9,429 nucleotides of DNA from an uncultured Bacilli bacterium (lineage in GTDB: Bacteria > Bacillota_I > Bacilli_A > RF39 > UBA660): positions 1 through 9,429 of the forward strand of contig CALWAA010000032.1 in the NCBI GenBank assembly GCA_944372725.1. The letters are read 5' to 3'. The notes under the pieces are model-generated. The model searched no databases. It worked only from the letters and a program-made list of their open reading frames with translations, and was not told the DNA's origin. Of the stretch, positions 1-6,042 are shown in pieces. Position 1 is the first letter of the stretch. Each line of letters opens with the position of its first letter. The translations under genes were made by a program, and so were the position numbers.

Positions 1-494
1 GTTAGTGAAGTGGAATTATTATTATCAATCAATTGAATATTTTCTTTATCAGCATAAGATAATCTATCATAAGCTTTGCTTTTAATCATTTCTCTTAATT
101 CTCTTACTGATAGATTATTTAATATTACTTGATTGATGTAATAATTCCGCTCGTTTTCGTTTTTAATAGAAAGAAGTTCTACTATTTGTGACCAAGAAAT
201 GCTCGACAATGTAGAGCTTTTCTCAAATAACAAATAATATTTTCTGCATCTTCTTAGTAATTCCTTGCCATAGTTTTTTCCATATATTTCAGATAATTTT
301 TTACCCCACTTATTGATTAACCCATCGCCATACTTGGCACGATTTAAACCACCTTGGGCTTCGACTAGTAAGCGTCCGATATTCCAATTCATTTGTAATT
401 TTTCGCTATTATCTTGTAATGCGTGTACACGATGATTAACTTCATAAGTTTCAATTATATTTTTAATTTCATTGTAATAATTTTTTTCTTTCAT
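1..494 (-). CDS. DUF1016/YhcG-type nuclease, N-terminal part (3' end outside window)
   Basis: An open frame of 164 codons begins at an ATG preceded by AAAGGGG with 7-nt spacing and runs off the left edge without a stop. It starts MKEKNYYNEIKNIIETYE and carries the family signatures NWNIGRLLVEAQGG (residues about 36-49) and SWSQIVELLSIKN (about 99-111). These mark the DUF1016 N-terminal domain of YhcG-like PDDEXK nucleases. The family is often found near restriction-modification genes and its role is poorly known. This copy is a paralogue of the gene ending at 1869: the first 60 or so codons and the last 50 visible ones are almost the same, while codons about 62-110 diverge. The C-terminal nuclease domain, if present, lies outside the window, so it cannot be said whether this copy is intact. 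Confidence 0.85.
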   Translation of the reverse strand, partial: MKEKNYYNEIKNIIETYEVNHRVHALQDNSEKLQMNWNIGRLLVEAQGGLNRAKYGDGLINKWGKKLSEIYGKNYGKELLRRCRKYYLLFEKSSTLSSISWSQIVELLSIKNENERNYYINQVILNNLSVRELREMIKSKAYDRLSYADKENIQLIDNNNSTSL

Positions 495-527
495 CCCAAA
501 TCCCCTTTACTACAAAAGAATACAAAT

Positions 528-591
528 ATTATATAATGATGTATTGTTGATAGCTAGGGGATAATTTTGACAAGTTTTGTCGTAGTTTGTC
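528..591 (-). promoter_or_regulatory. Conserved upstream element and putative promoter of the left DUF1016 gene
   Basis: On the minus strand the element reads GACAAA-N4-GACAAAACTTGTC (591 to 569), where GACAA and TTGTC form an inverted repeat around AAC. It is followed by AAAATTATCC and, nearer the gene, by TATAAT (533-528), a fair -10 about 34 bases before the ATG. The sequence 17 bp further upstream (TAGCTA) is a poor -35, so activator dependence is possible. The same element stands in front of the second copy. Seen: the conservation. Inferred: a promoter with an operator. Confidence 0.4.
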
Positions 592-751
592 GGTAACATA
601 AATAAAAGCCCAAAATTGAAACTTGAGGCTATCTAATATTGTACTAATTTTAAATGCAAGACTTAAAATATCAATATTATTTATTTAGGTTTCCCACAGG
701 TTAATCTTGTATCCTAATGCTTTTATATTTAGCCATAGCCAAATAGTAAGT

Positions 752-874
752 TTAAAAGGATATTGGGCGCACACCACCATCGGTCCAATTCACGTTCGTG
801 TTGTTGAGCTGGCCATTCGAATTCACATTGAACACCCAAGCATTACTGTTCGTAGCATTAAAGTTATACGGAGA
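752..874 (-). pseudogene. Asn-rich C-terminal fragment resembling a DGR variable/template region (C-type-lectin-like)
   Basis: Forty codons followed by TAA are open on the minus strand, directly downstream of an in-frame TAG and with no start codon. The translation contains ATNSNAWVFNVNSNGQLN and ends GGVRPISF. The pattern of N-x-N-A-W, N-x-N-G, many Asn codons (AAC/AAT) and a terminal G-V-R-P is typical of the C-terminal C-type-lectin-like or DUF6273-type region that serves as target, or is encoded by the template, in diversity-generating retroelements. The segment is visibly richer in G and C than its flanks, which suggests a foreign origin. No reverse transcriptase is in the window. It may be the stranded 3' end of a deleted gene, or a template repeat. 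An overlapping plus-strand frame (707-892) has no family features and is taken as a shadow. Confidence 0.5.
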
Positions 875-946
875 CTAGCTTCATTTAACTAGATTAACCA
901 TCTCAATTATATCATTATCAAATAAAATTATACAATCATTATTTAT

Positions 947-1279
947 TTATACTAATTTATAAGTTGTAATAAAAATATCTTTATTCGTAACATACTCTAT
1001 TACATATTTATCTTTCTTTTTAACTATTAATATTCCAATCGTTTTATTATGATTAGATAATTTAATATTTTTATCAACATAATTTACATATAATTCTAAT
1101 TGTCCTATGTCTTGAGGTTTAAACTCTTTTGTTTTCAATTCTATTACAATGTAGGAGTTTAAATTTATATTAAAAAATAATAAATCTATCTTATATGTGC
1201 GATTATTTATTTTAATTTTATATTCATGCCCAACCAAAGCAAATCCAGTACCTAATTCTAAAAATTTATTTTCTAACAT
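947..1279 (-). CDS. YhcG-type PDDEXK nuclease domain (C-terminal half of a split DUF1016 protein)
   Basis: This 110-residue frame is the C-terminal nuclease domain of the DUF1016/YhcG family. FLELGTGFALVGHEY (residues 7-21) is the domain entry, KIDLLFFN (30-37) supplies the motif II Asp, and VIELKTKEF (45-53) supplies the E-x-K of motif III. A following Gln-rich helix (QDIGQLELYVNYVD) and the TIGILIVKK strand match the family core. All catalytic residues look intact. Family members normally carry this domain in one chain with the DUF1016 N-terminal domain, but here it is in another frame. Its ATG overlaps the stop of the upstream part (ATGTTAG, 7 bases) and has no SD of its own. Either the protein is made by translational coupling or frameshifting, or the gene is broken by an indel. 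Confidence 0.82.
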   Translation of the reverse strand: MLENKFLELGTGFALVGHEYKIKINNRTYKIDLLFFNINLNSYIVIELKTKEFKPQDIGQLELYVNYVDKNIKLSNHNKTIGILIVKKKDKYVIEYVTNKDIFITTYKLV

Positions 1280-1869
1280 ACTGATAATATATTTATGAAA
1301 GCTTTTTCATTTAGCTTGTTAGTTTCTTTATTTGTTTTAATTAAAATAGGGTCTTTAATCATATCTTCTATGGTTAGTGAAGTGGAATTATTATTATCAA
1401 TCAATTGAATATTTTCTTTATCAGCATAAGATAATCTATCATAAGCTTTACTTTTAATCATTTCTCTTAATTCTCTAGTTGATAAATGATTAAGTATAAC
1501 TTGATTAATATAATAATTCAATTCATTTTTATTTTTTAAAGATAGAAGTTCTATAATATGGGACCAACTTATTTTGGTCGGCACTGCCGACCAAATTGAA
1601 AAAAGCAAATAAAATTGTCTCATTCTTCTAAGTTCTCTCACATTATAATGTTTTCCATAGTCTCGCATAAAATCAATAGACCATTGCTTAATCAAACCAT
1701 CCCCATACTTGGCCCGATTTAAACCACCTTGGGCTTCAACTAGTAATCGTCCGATATTCCAATTCATTTGTAATTTTTCGCTATTATCTTGTAATGCACG
1801 TACACGATGATTAACTTCGTAAGTTTCAATTATATTTTTAATTTCATTGTAATAATTTTTTTCTTTCAT
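1273..1869 (-). CDS. DUF1016 N-terminal domain protein (N-terminal half of a split YhcG-type nuclease)
   Basis: This 198-residue frame starts at an ATG preceded by AAAGGGG (7-nt spacing) and contains NWNIGRLLVEAQGG, LRRMRQFYLLF and ISWSHIIELLSLKN, the hallmarks of the DUF1016 N-terminal domain, thought to be a helical or DNA-contacting module. It ends just where the family linker leads into the FLELG entry of the nuclease domain, found downstream in the -1 frame. Reading -1 from the run of five A at 1303-1307 gives SFHKYIISMLENKFLELG, which fits the usual family linker (II-x-NL-x-x-F-x-LELG) better than the in-frame end AFINILSVC. A one-base indel there, or programmed slippage, is therefore likely. 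It is paralogous to the gene at the left edge, and residues about 62-110 form the divergent block. Confidence 0.83.
   Translation of the reverse strand: MKEKNYYNEIKNIIETYEVNHRVRALQDNSEKLQMNWNIGRLLVEAQGGLNRAKYGDGLIKQWSIDFMRDYGKHYNVRELRRMRQFYLLFSIWSAVPTKISWSHIIELLSLKNKNELNYYINQVILNHLSTRELREMIKSKAYDRLSYADKENIQLIDNNNSTSLTIEDMIKDPILIKTNKETNKLNEKAFINILSVC
1573..1595. repeat. Perfect 23-bp palindrome inside the DUF1016 coding sequence
   Basis: The arms TTTGGTCGGCA and TGCCGACCAAA are perfect reverse complements around a single C. The site is GC-rich in an AT-rich gene, encodes the W-S-A-V-P-T-K stretch just before ISWSH, and lies in the block where the two DUF1016 copies differ. The left copy lacks it. 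Confidence 0.7.
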
Positions 1870-1902
1870 CCCAAATCCCCTTTACTACAAAAGAATATAA
1901 TT

Positions 1903-1966
1903 ATTATATAATGATGCAATACTTATAGCTAGAGGATAATTTTGACAAGTTTTGTCGGCATTTGTC
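1903..1966 (-). promoter_or_regulatory. Second copy of the DUF1016 upstream element and putative promoter
   Basis: GACAAA-N4-GACAAAACTTGTC (1966 to 1944) and TATAAT (1908-1903) stand at the same distance from the ATG as in the left copy. Between them the sequence AAAATTATCC-x-CTAGCTAT is kept, while several other positions differ. Conservation of the inverted repeat GACAA/TTGTC in both copies makes it a candidate protein-binding site. Confidence 0.4.
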
Positions 1967-2062
1967 TAAAAAAGGAACATTTAATCTATTACTGATAAAT
2001 TTTTTTACCATAGTTCTCTTTTTAGGATAACTTTAATTTTTAGTAAATCATAAATAATATAA

Positions 2063-2103
2063 TCAATTCCGGATTGGTCGTATTTTGGCTAATCCGGAAT
2101 TGA
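2063..2103. repeat. Strong inverted repeat (hairpin) between Fic and DUF1016 genes
   Basis: Arms TCAATTCCGGATT (2063-2075) and AATCCGGAATTGA (2091-2103) are perfect reverse complements over 13 bp. In RNA, G-U and G-C pairs would extend the stem by about four pairs around a 7-nt loop. Neither side carries a clean T run, so an ordinary intrinsic terminator is not clear. It could still end Fic transcription, or be a small palindromic repeat element or a protein site. Confidence 0.55.
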
Positions 2104-2120
2104 AAATTAAAATATAAGCG

Positions 2121-2157
2121 AAATACCGAAAGAAAGTTAAAAAACGTTCTGGTATTT
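2121..2157. repeat. Degenerate palindrome at the Fic stop codon, related to the upstream operators
   Basis: AAATACC (2121-2127) and GGTATTT (2151-2157) form a 7-bp inverted repeat. The inner sequences CGAAAG and GTTCT are degenerate versions of the ATACCGGAAG half-site found upstream of the same gene. It overlaps the Fic stop codon. Confidence 0.45.
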
Positions 2158-3208
2158 ATGTTAAATCTTTAATTATTTGAAATAATCTTTCATTTTTGTA
2201 TATTCTTTCTCTTCCTACTTTTTCGCTTGTTAAAAAACTTAAATCTACTAACATATCTAAATATTTTTGAGCTGTTTTTTCAGATACATTTAATATTTTA
2301 GCTATATAAGGTATTTTAGTATAAAATTCATAGAATAAAGCTTCTAATAGTTCTTTAGAATAAATTTTAGTTTTGCTTCTTAATTCTTGCTTCATTAAGT
2401 ACATTTCATCTCTTATCTTATTAATAATATTTATCGTTTCACCTGCAGTTTGTTCTATTCCTTTTAAAATATATATTATCCAACTTTCAAAATTATTTGT
2501 GTTTCTTGTTGACTGAAATAAATTATAATATTCTTTTTTATTATTAATAATATATTTGCTTAAATATAATATTGGTGTATCTAGCATGTCTTTTAACACT
2601 AAATATAAAATATTTATTATTCTTCCTGTTCTTCCATTTCCATCATAGAATGGATGAATACTTTCAAATTGATAGTGAATTATGGCTAATTTGATTAAAG
2701 GATCTATATCAGAATCTTGATTTATATAATTTTCAAGATTTTGTAAATAATCCATTATTTCTTCTTTACTTTGAGGAGGCGTGTAAACAATTTCTCCAGT
2801 CACATTATTTTTAATTACTGTTCCTGGCACTCTTCTTATATCCGCATTATTATGTTCTAGTTTTTCTTGAATTTTAATAATTATATTTATATTTAAAAAT
2901 TCATATTCTTTTATTAAATTATAGCCTTCCCAAATTGCACTTCTATAATCTACTACTTCTTTAGCAGCTGGAGTAGAATCATTTGTTTTTACCATTGCTT
3001 TATATATTTCATCATGGGTTGTAACAATATTTTCAATACTAGAACTTGATTTTGCTTCATTTATCATAATAGCATTTATTAAGATATTTTGATTAGGCAT
3101 GGTATTTGCTATACCTTTTAATTCAGCTAAAGCTCTACTGGTTTTAGATAATTGTTTTAATACTTCTTTTGTTTCTAAATCCATTTTTAAAGGTAATTTT
3201 TCTAACAT
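2156..3208 (-). CDS. Class II Fic-family adenylyltransferase with C-terminal winged helix
   Basis: At 350 residues this has the usual length and layout of the Fic_N plus Fic family. Residues about 1-75 are the Fic_N domain (LPLKMDLETKEVLKQL, NQNILINAIMINEAKSS). The inhibitory motif S-x-x-x-E-N is at residues 55-60 (SSSIEN), in the N-terminal part, which defines class II. The catalytic loop IHPFYDGNGRTGR (184-196) is complete, with His185, Asp189, Asn191, Arg193 and Arg196. Residues about 296-340 (IPYIAKILNVSEKTAQKYL) form a winged-helix DNA-binding end. Such proteins transfer AMP from ATP to target hydroxyls, and the Glu of the inhibitory motif blocks ATP placement. SD GGAGGG lies 5 nt from the ATG. 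The HTH and the palindromes in its promoter suggest autoregulation. The target is unknown. Confidence 0.93.
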   Translation of the reverse strand: MLEKLPLKMDLETKEVLKQLSKTSRALAELKGIANTMPNQNILINAIMINEAKSSSSIENIVTTHDEIYKAMVKTNDSTPAAKEVVDYRSAIWEGYNLIKEYEFLNINIIIKIQEKLEHNNADIRRVPGTVIKNNVTGEIVYTPPQSKEEIMDYLQNLENYINQDSDIDPLIKLAIIHYQFESIHPFYDGNGRTGRIINILYLVLKDMLDTPILYLSKYIINNKKEYYNLFQSTRNTNNFESWIIYILKGIEQTAGETINIINKIRDEMYLMKQELRSKTKIYSKELLEALFYEFYTKIPYIAKILNVSEKTAQKYLDMLVDLSFLTSEKVGRERIYKNERLFQIIKDLT

Positions 3209-3222
3209 TTTGTCCCTCCTTT

Positions 3223-3257
3223 AATACAGGAAGAAAATTGAAAAATCTTCCGGTATT
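3223..3257. promoter_or_regulatory. Putative Fic operator O1 (palindrome near the transcription start)
   Basis: AATACAGGAAGA and TCTTCCGGTATT are 12-bp arms with one mismatch around an 11-bp spacer identical to that of O3 (3290-3330). The site covers the expected start of Fic transcription and the leader, ending 14 bases before the ATG. Confidence 0.6.
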
Positions 3258-3260
3258 TAT

Positions 3261-3289
3261 ATAATACCAGAAAAAACTTCCGGTGTCAA
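3261..3289 (-). promoter_or_regulatory. Fic promoter with embedded operator O2
   Basis: On the minus strand TTGACA (3289-3284) and TATTAT (3266-3261) are separated by exactly 17 bp, a near-consensus sigma-A promoter. The spacer is itself a palindrome: ACCGGAA and TTCTGGT, one mismatch, matching the core of O1 and O3. A protein bound here would cover both promoter boxes. Confidence 0.72.
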
Positions 3290-3330
3290 CAAAATACCGG
3301 AAGAAAATTGAAAAATCTTCCGGTATTTTG
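3290..3330 (-). terminator. 15-bp perfect hairpin: operator O3 and/or gap terminator
   Basis: CAAAATACCGGAAGA (3290-3304) and TCTTCCGGTATTTTG (3316-3330) are perfect reverse complements around an 11-bp AT-rich loop. It lies just beyond the gap stop codon, and on the minus strand the stem ends in TTTT, so it can act as a weak-tailed intrinsic terminator of the kinase-gap transcript. Its core sequence repeats that of O1 and O2, so it is probably also the upstream operator of the Fic gene. Confidence 0.6.
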
Positions 3331-3357
3331 CTTGATAGTGGAAAAAAGTTCGGGTAT

Positions 3358-4353
3358 TTATTTGAACATAGCTTTTGCTGTTCTAAGCATCCCGCAAGTA
3401 TAGCCGTATTCGTTGTCATACCATGCTGTTACTTTTATTAAGTTACCACTTGTACTTGTAAGCATACCATCTACCAGTGCACCATAAGTTTTGCCAATAA
3501 TATCACTAGATACGATGGGGTCATAAGTAATTTTTAGACTTTCAGTGGTATTTTCTTCAAATAAATGGTTGATTTCATCAATAGATGTTTTTCTTTTAGG
3601 AATAAATGTTAGTTCAACTAGAGAACCATCTGTTACTGGTACACGATAAGCAAGACCTTCTAGTAAACCATTTAATTCTGGTATTACTTTGCCGATTGCT
3701 TGGGCAGCGCCAGTTGATGTTGGAACGATATTGGCAGCACAAGCCCTACCACGTCGTGAATTAATCCCTTTTTTGTGGGCTACATCAAGAGTTACTTGGT
3801 CATTGGTATAAGCATGAATTGTACTCATATAACCACACTCTATGCCAATATTATCATTGATGACTTTCGCAACTGGTGCTAGGCAATTGGTTGTACATGA
3901 TGCCGCAGATACTATTTCTTCGGTTCCATCTAAAATATTTTCATTTACACTATAAACAATGGTTTTTACATTATCTGATTTTGATGGAGCAGAAATAAGC
4001 ACTTTTTTAGCGCCTGCTTCAATATGTTTATGGGCATCTTCATACTTGGTAAATTTACCCGTACACTCTAAAACTAAATCAATATTTAATTCGCCCCATG
4101 GTAATTTACTAGGGTCTGTTTCGTTATAAACTTTTATTCTTTTGATATTATTTACTACTATTTCATCACCTTCAGCTTTAATTAAGTCTTCATGAAAAGA
4201 ACGATGGGTTGTATCATATTTGGCTAAGTATGCTAAATCTGATGCACTTCCTAAATCATTAATAGCTACAATATCAAAATCAGTTGTGGTTATAATTCTT
4301 CTAAATGCAAGTCTTCCAATTCTTCCAAAGCCATTAATTGCTACTCTAATCAC
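3358..4353 (-). CDS. gap: Glyceraldehyde-3-phosphate dehydrogenase
   Basis: Catalyses NAD-dependent oxidation and phosphorylation of glyceraldehyde 3-phosphate to 1,3-bisphosphoglycerate in cytosolic glycolysis. The Rossmann fold begins with AINGFGRIGR; INDLG carries the acidic residue that favours NAD. The catalytic Cys is in SAASCTTN (Cys155) and the His is in TIHAYTNDQ (His182), numbered from an upstream ATG at 4359. WYDNEYGY near the C-terminus is the family signature. Start choice: SD AGGAGGT (4367-4361) lies only 1 nt from the ATG at 4359 but 7 nt from the in-frame GTG at 4353, which gives the usual M-I-R-V-A-I-N-G start, so GTG is preferred (331 residues). The gene overlaps the end of the kinase gene, and its SD lies inside kinase codons, so translation is coupled. 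No CggR-type regulator gene is next to it. Confidence 0.97.
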   Translation of the reverse strand: MIRVAINGFGRIGRLAFRRIITTTDFDIVAINDLGSASDLAYLAKYDTTHRSFHEDLIKAEGDEIVVNNIKRIKVYNETDPSKLPWGELNIDLVLECTGKFTKYEDAHKHIEAGAKKVLISAPSKSDNVKTIVYSVNENILDGTEEIVSAASCTTNCLAPVAKVINDNIGIECGYMSTIHAYTNDQVTLDVAHKKGINSRRGRACAANIVPTSTGAAQAIGKVIPELNGLLEGLAYRVPVTDGSLVELTFIPKRKTSIDEINHLFEENTTESLKITYDPIVSSDIIGKTYGALVDGMLTSTSGNLIKVTAWYDNEYGYTCGMLRTAKAMFK

Positions 4354-5992
4354 ATTCATTACCTCCTATAAACTCTCTTAAAATACTACTCTTACTTACA
4401 TATTCACTTGTAATGGAATAAAAACTTCTTAAAAATTTTAATAATCTTCTTGCTTCTTCATAATATTTAGAATCTGTATCAATTGATAATAATAATGGTT
4501 CTGCATATACCTTTAATACCCCTAATTCATATGGTAAGGCGGTATTAATAATGGTATCAGCTTGATGAGTAAATGGAAATATATATTTTTCCTCACCATT
4601 TCTTACTGACTGCCATTTTTCTATTACTTCTCCTACTTTATATCCTCTCGTTCTATTATCTCTTACCATACGTCTAATAAGTCTTAAATCAAGGGTTGAG
4701 ATATAATTATGTCTATCAATATTTAGAGGAATAAAAGGACTTAAATATATCTTATATTTATATTTTGCAGGAATTCCTGGGGTTAAATCATCATTTAGGG
4801 AATGAAGTCCTTCTATTAGTATTATGCTGTTTTCTTTTAATTTTATTAAATGATTATGATATTCTCTTTTTCCTGTTATAAAGTTAAAGCTAGGTATGTT
4901 TACTTCTTTTCCTTTTAAAAGGTTCATTAAATCATTATTAAAAGTTCTTGTATCAATGGCATTTAAACATTCAAAATCAAAGTTTCCAAATTCATCTTTG
5001 GGATTATCTATTCTGTCAACAAAATAATCATCTGTTGATAAACAAATTGGGTCATAACCTTTACTTCTTAGGTATGCGCCTAAAACACGGGTTGTTGTTG
5101 TTTTGCCACTACTTGATGGTCCAGCAATCATAATGAACTTTTTATCATTATTGCGAATAATTTTATCACAGGCTTTTTTTATTTCATCTGTAAAATGTAA
5201 TTCACAAGATTCAATAAATCCTTTGACAGTTCTACTACTTACTAAATTATTTAAGTCGCCTACATATGGGGTATCTAATTTTTTTAACCATGATTTGCCA
5301 TCATAATAGGCATTAATAATGTTTTCATGATGGACATATTCCGGAAGTCTTCCCTCAGTTAAATTACTTGGATATAAAATAATTAAACGATTATTTCCTA
5401 AATATTTTAATTCAAACTTTCTAATGTATTTTGTAGAATAAGGCATTGGGACATAATAGAAGTTTAAATAATCTTTCAATTTATAAATCGTTACAATATC
5501 ATCACAAGTTTTAACGTTAATTGCTTTTTCATAATAAGAAGTTGCTTCATAAAAATCTATAGCTTCTTTTTTTAGAATATTATATCTTTTAAATTCATGG
5601 TCCTCATCAATTATACGAGCCATTTCTCCTTTGATTTTTGATATATCATCACTTGTCAAAACTTTTTCGTATTTTATTTCCCCAAGCATTCCTCCTGGTA
5701 CACTATGAAGATAATGGATATCACTACCCTTAAAAATGGTTTTTAAAGCTACTTCTAAAATAAATTTAACTGCAGCTTTATACATTTTAGCACCCTCAAT
5801 AGACGCGGCATCAATAAATTCAATTACTTCATCTTCTATCGCCTTAGCTGTTAAAGGGATTAATTCATTGTTTTTCTTCACTGCTAAAACAGAATCTTTT
5901 AAAATTGATGCTTTACTAATTTCTAAATAAGTAGTGTTTTTAGCTACTTCTATTTGTTTATGTTCAAATGTAATTTTAATTTTCTCCATCAT
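4346..5992 (-). CDS. Nucleoside (uridine) kinase with N-terminal TGS/threonyl-tRNA-synthetase-like region
   Basis: A 548-residue protein of the long uridine-kinase-like family of Bacillota. Residues about 1-62 resemble a TGS-like fold. About 65-190 resemble the second additional domain of ThrRS/AlaRS (HYLHSVPGGMLGEIKYE at 93-109). The C-terminal half is a P-loop kinase of the phosphoribulokinase/uridine kinase group: Walker A GPSSSGKT (291-298), LSTDDYF (318-324) with the probable catalytic Asp, ILIEGLHSLN (391-400), and a basic lid RRMVRDNRTRG (440-450). It probably phosphorylates uridine or cytidine in pyrimidine salvage, but substrate is not proven by sequence. SD GAGGGG precedes two adjacent ATG codons; the second (5989) has the better spacing. 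It is first in an operon with gap. Confidence 0.9.
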   Translation of the reverse strand: MMEKIKITFEHKQIEVAKNTTYLEISKASILKDSVLAVKKNNELIPLTAKAIEDEVIEFIDAASIEGAKMYKAAVKFILEVALKTIFKGSDIHYLHSVPGGMLGEIKYEKVLTSDDISKIKGEMARIIDEDHEFKRYNILKKEAIDFYEATSYYEKAINVKTCDDIVTIYKLKDYLNFYYVPMPYSTKYIRKFELKYLGNNRLIILYPSNLTEGRLPEYVHHENIINAYYDGKSWLKKLDTPYVGDLNNLVSSRTVKGFIESCELHFTDEIKKACDKIIRNNDKKFIMIAGPSSSGKTTTTRVLGAYLRSKGYDPICLSTDDYFVDRIDNPKDEFGNFDFECLNAIDTRTFNNDLMNLLKGKEVNIPSFNFITGKREYHNHLIKLKENSIILIEGLHSLNDDLTPGIPAKYKYKIYLSPFIPLNIDRHNYISTLDLRLIRRMVRDNRTRGYKVGEVIEKWQSVRNGEEKYIFPFTHQADTIINTALPYELGVLKVYAEPLLLSIDTDSKYYEEARRLLKFLRSFYSITSEYVSKSSILREFIGGNECD

Positions 5993-6013
5993 GATTCCCC
6001 TCTATTCTATAAT

Positions 6014-6042
6014 ATCTTATCATATTTTTAGACTTTTGTCAC
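6014..6042 (-). promoter_or_regulatory. Promoter of the nucleoside kinase-gap operon
   Basis: On the minus strand GTGACA (6042-6037) and TAAGAT (6019-6014) are 17 bp apart, and TGA directly before the -10 makes it an extended -10 (TGn). The expected start lies about 15 bases before the kinase ATG. Confidence 0.65.

Larger units (their letters stand above)
495..946. other. Intergenic stretch between the two DUF1016 loci
   Basis: This stretch holds the conserved upstream element of the left DUF1016 gene (528-591), the Asn-rich fragment (752-874) and otherwise AT-rich sequence. A startless minus-strand open frame (529-684) is discussed as a finding. No RNA gene or convincing terminator was recognised. 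Confidence 0.6.

Noticed and set aside
691..702. DnaA-box-like TTTCCCACAGG
   Set aside because: A single imperfect match to TTATCCACA without a cluster or an AT-rich unwinding region tied to it.
707..892. Plus-strand 61-codon open frame (MYPNAFIF...)
   Set aside because: It lies opposite the Asn-rich fragment, which explains its open frame. It has no SD and no family features.
1904..2011. Minus-strand 35-codon frame starting MVKKFISNRL
   Set aside because: No convincing SD, and it ends in the promoter region of the DUF1016 gene. Kept only as part of the shared-tail observation.
3223..3330. CRISPR-like array from the repeated ATACCGGAAG units
   Set aside because: Only three to four imperfect palindromes with nearly identical centres rather than unique spacers, placed exactly on a promoter.
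3144..3419. Minus-strand 91-codon frame between gap and the Fic gene
   Set aside because: Its composition is set by the repeated palindromes, it overlaps the starts and ends of two real genes, and it has no SD.
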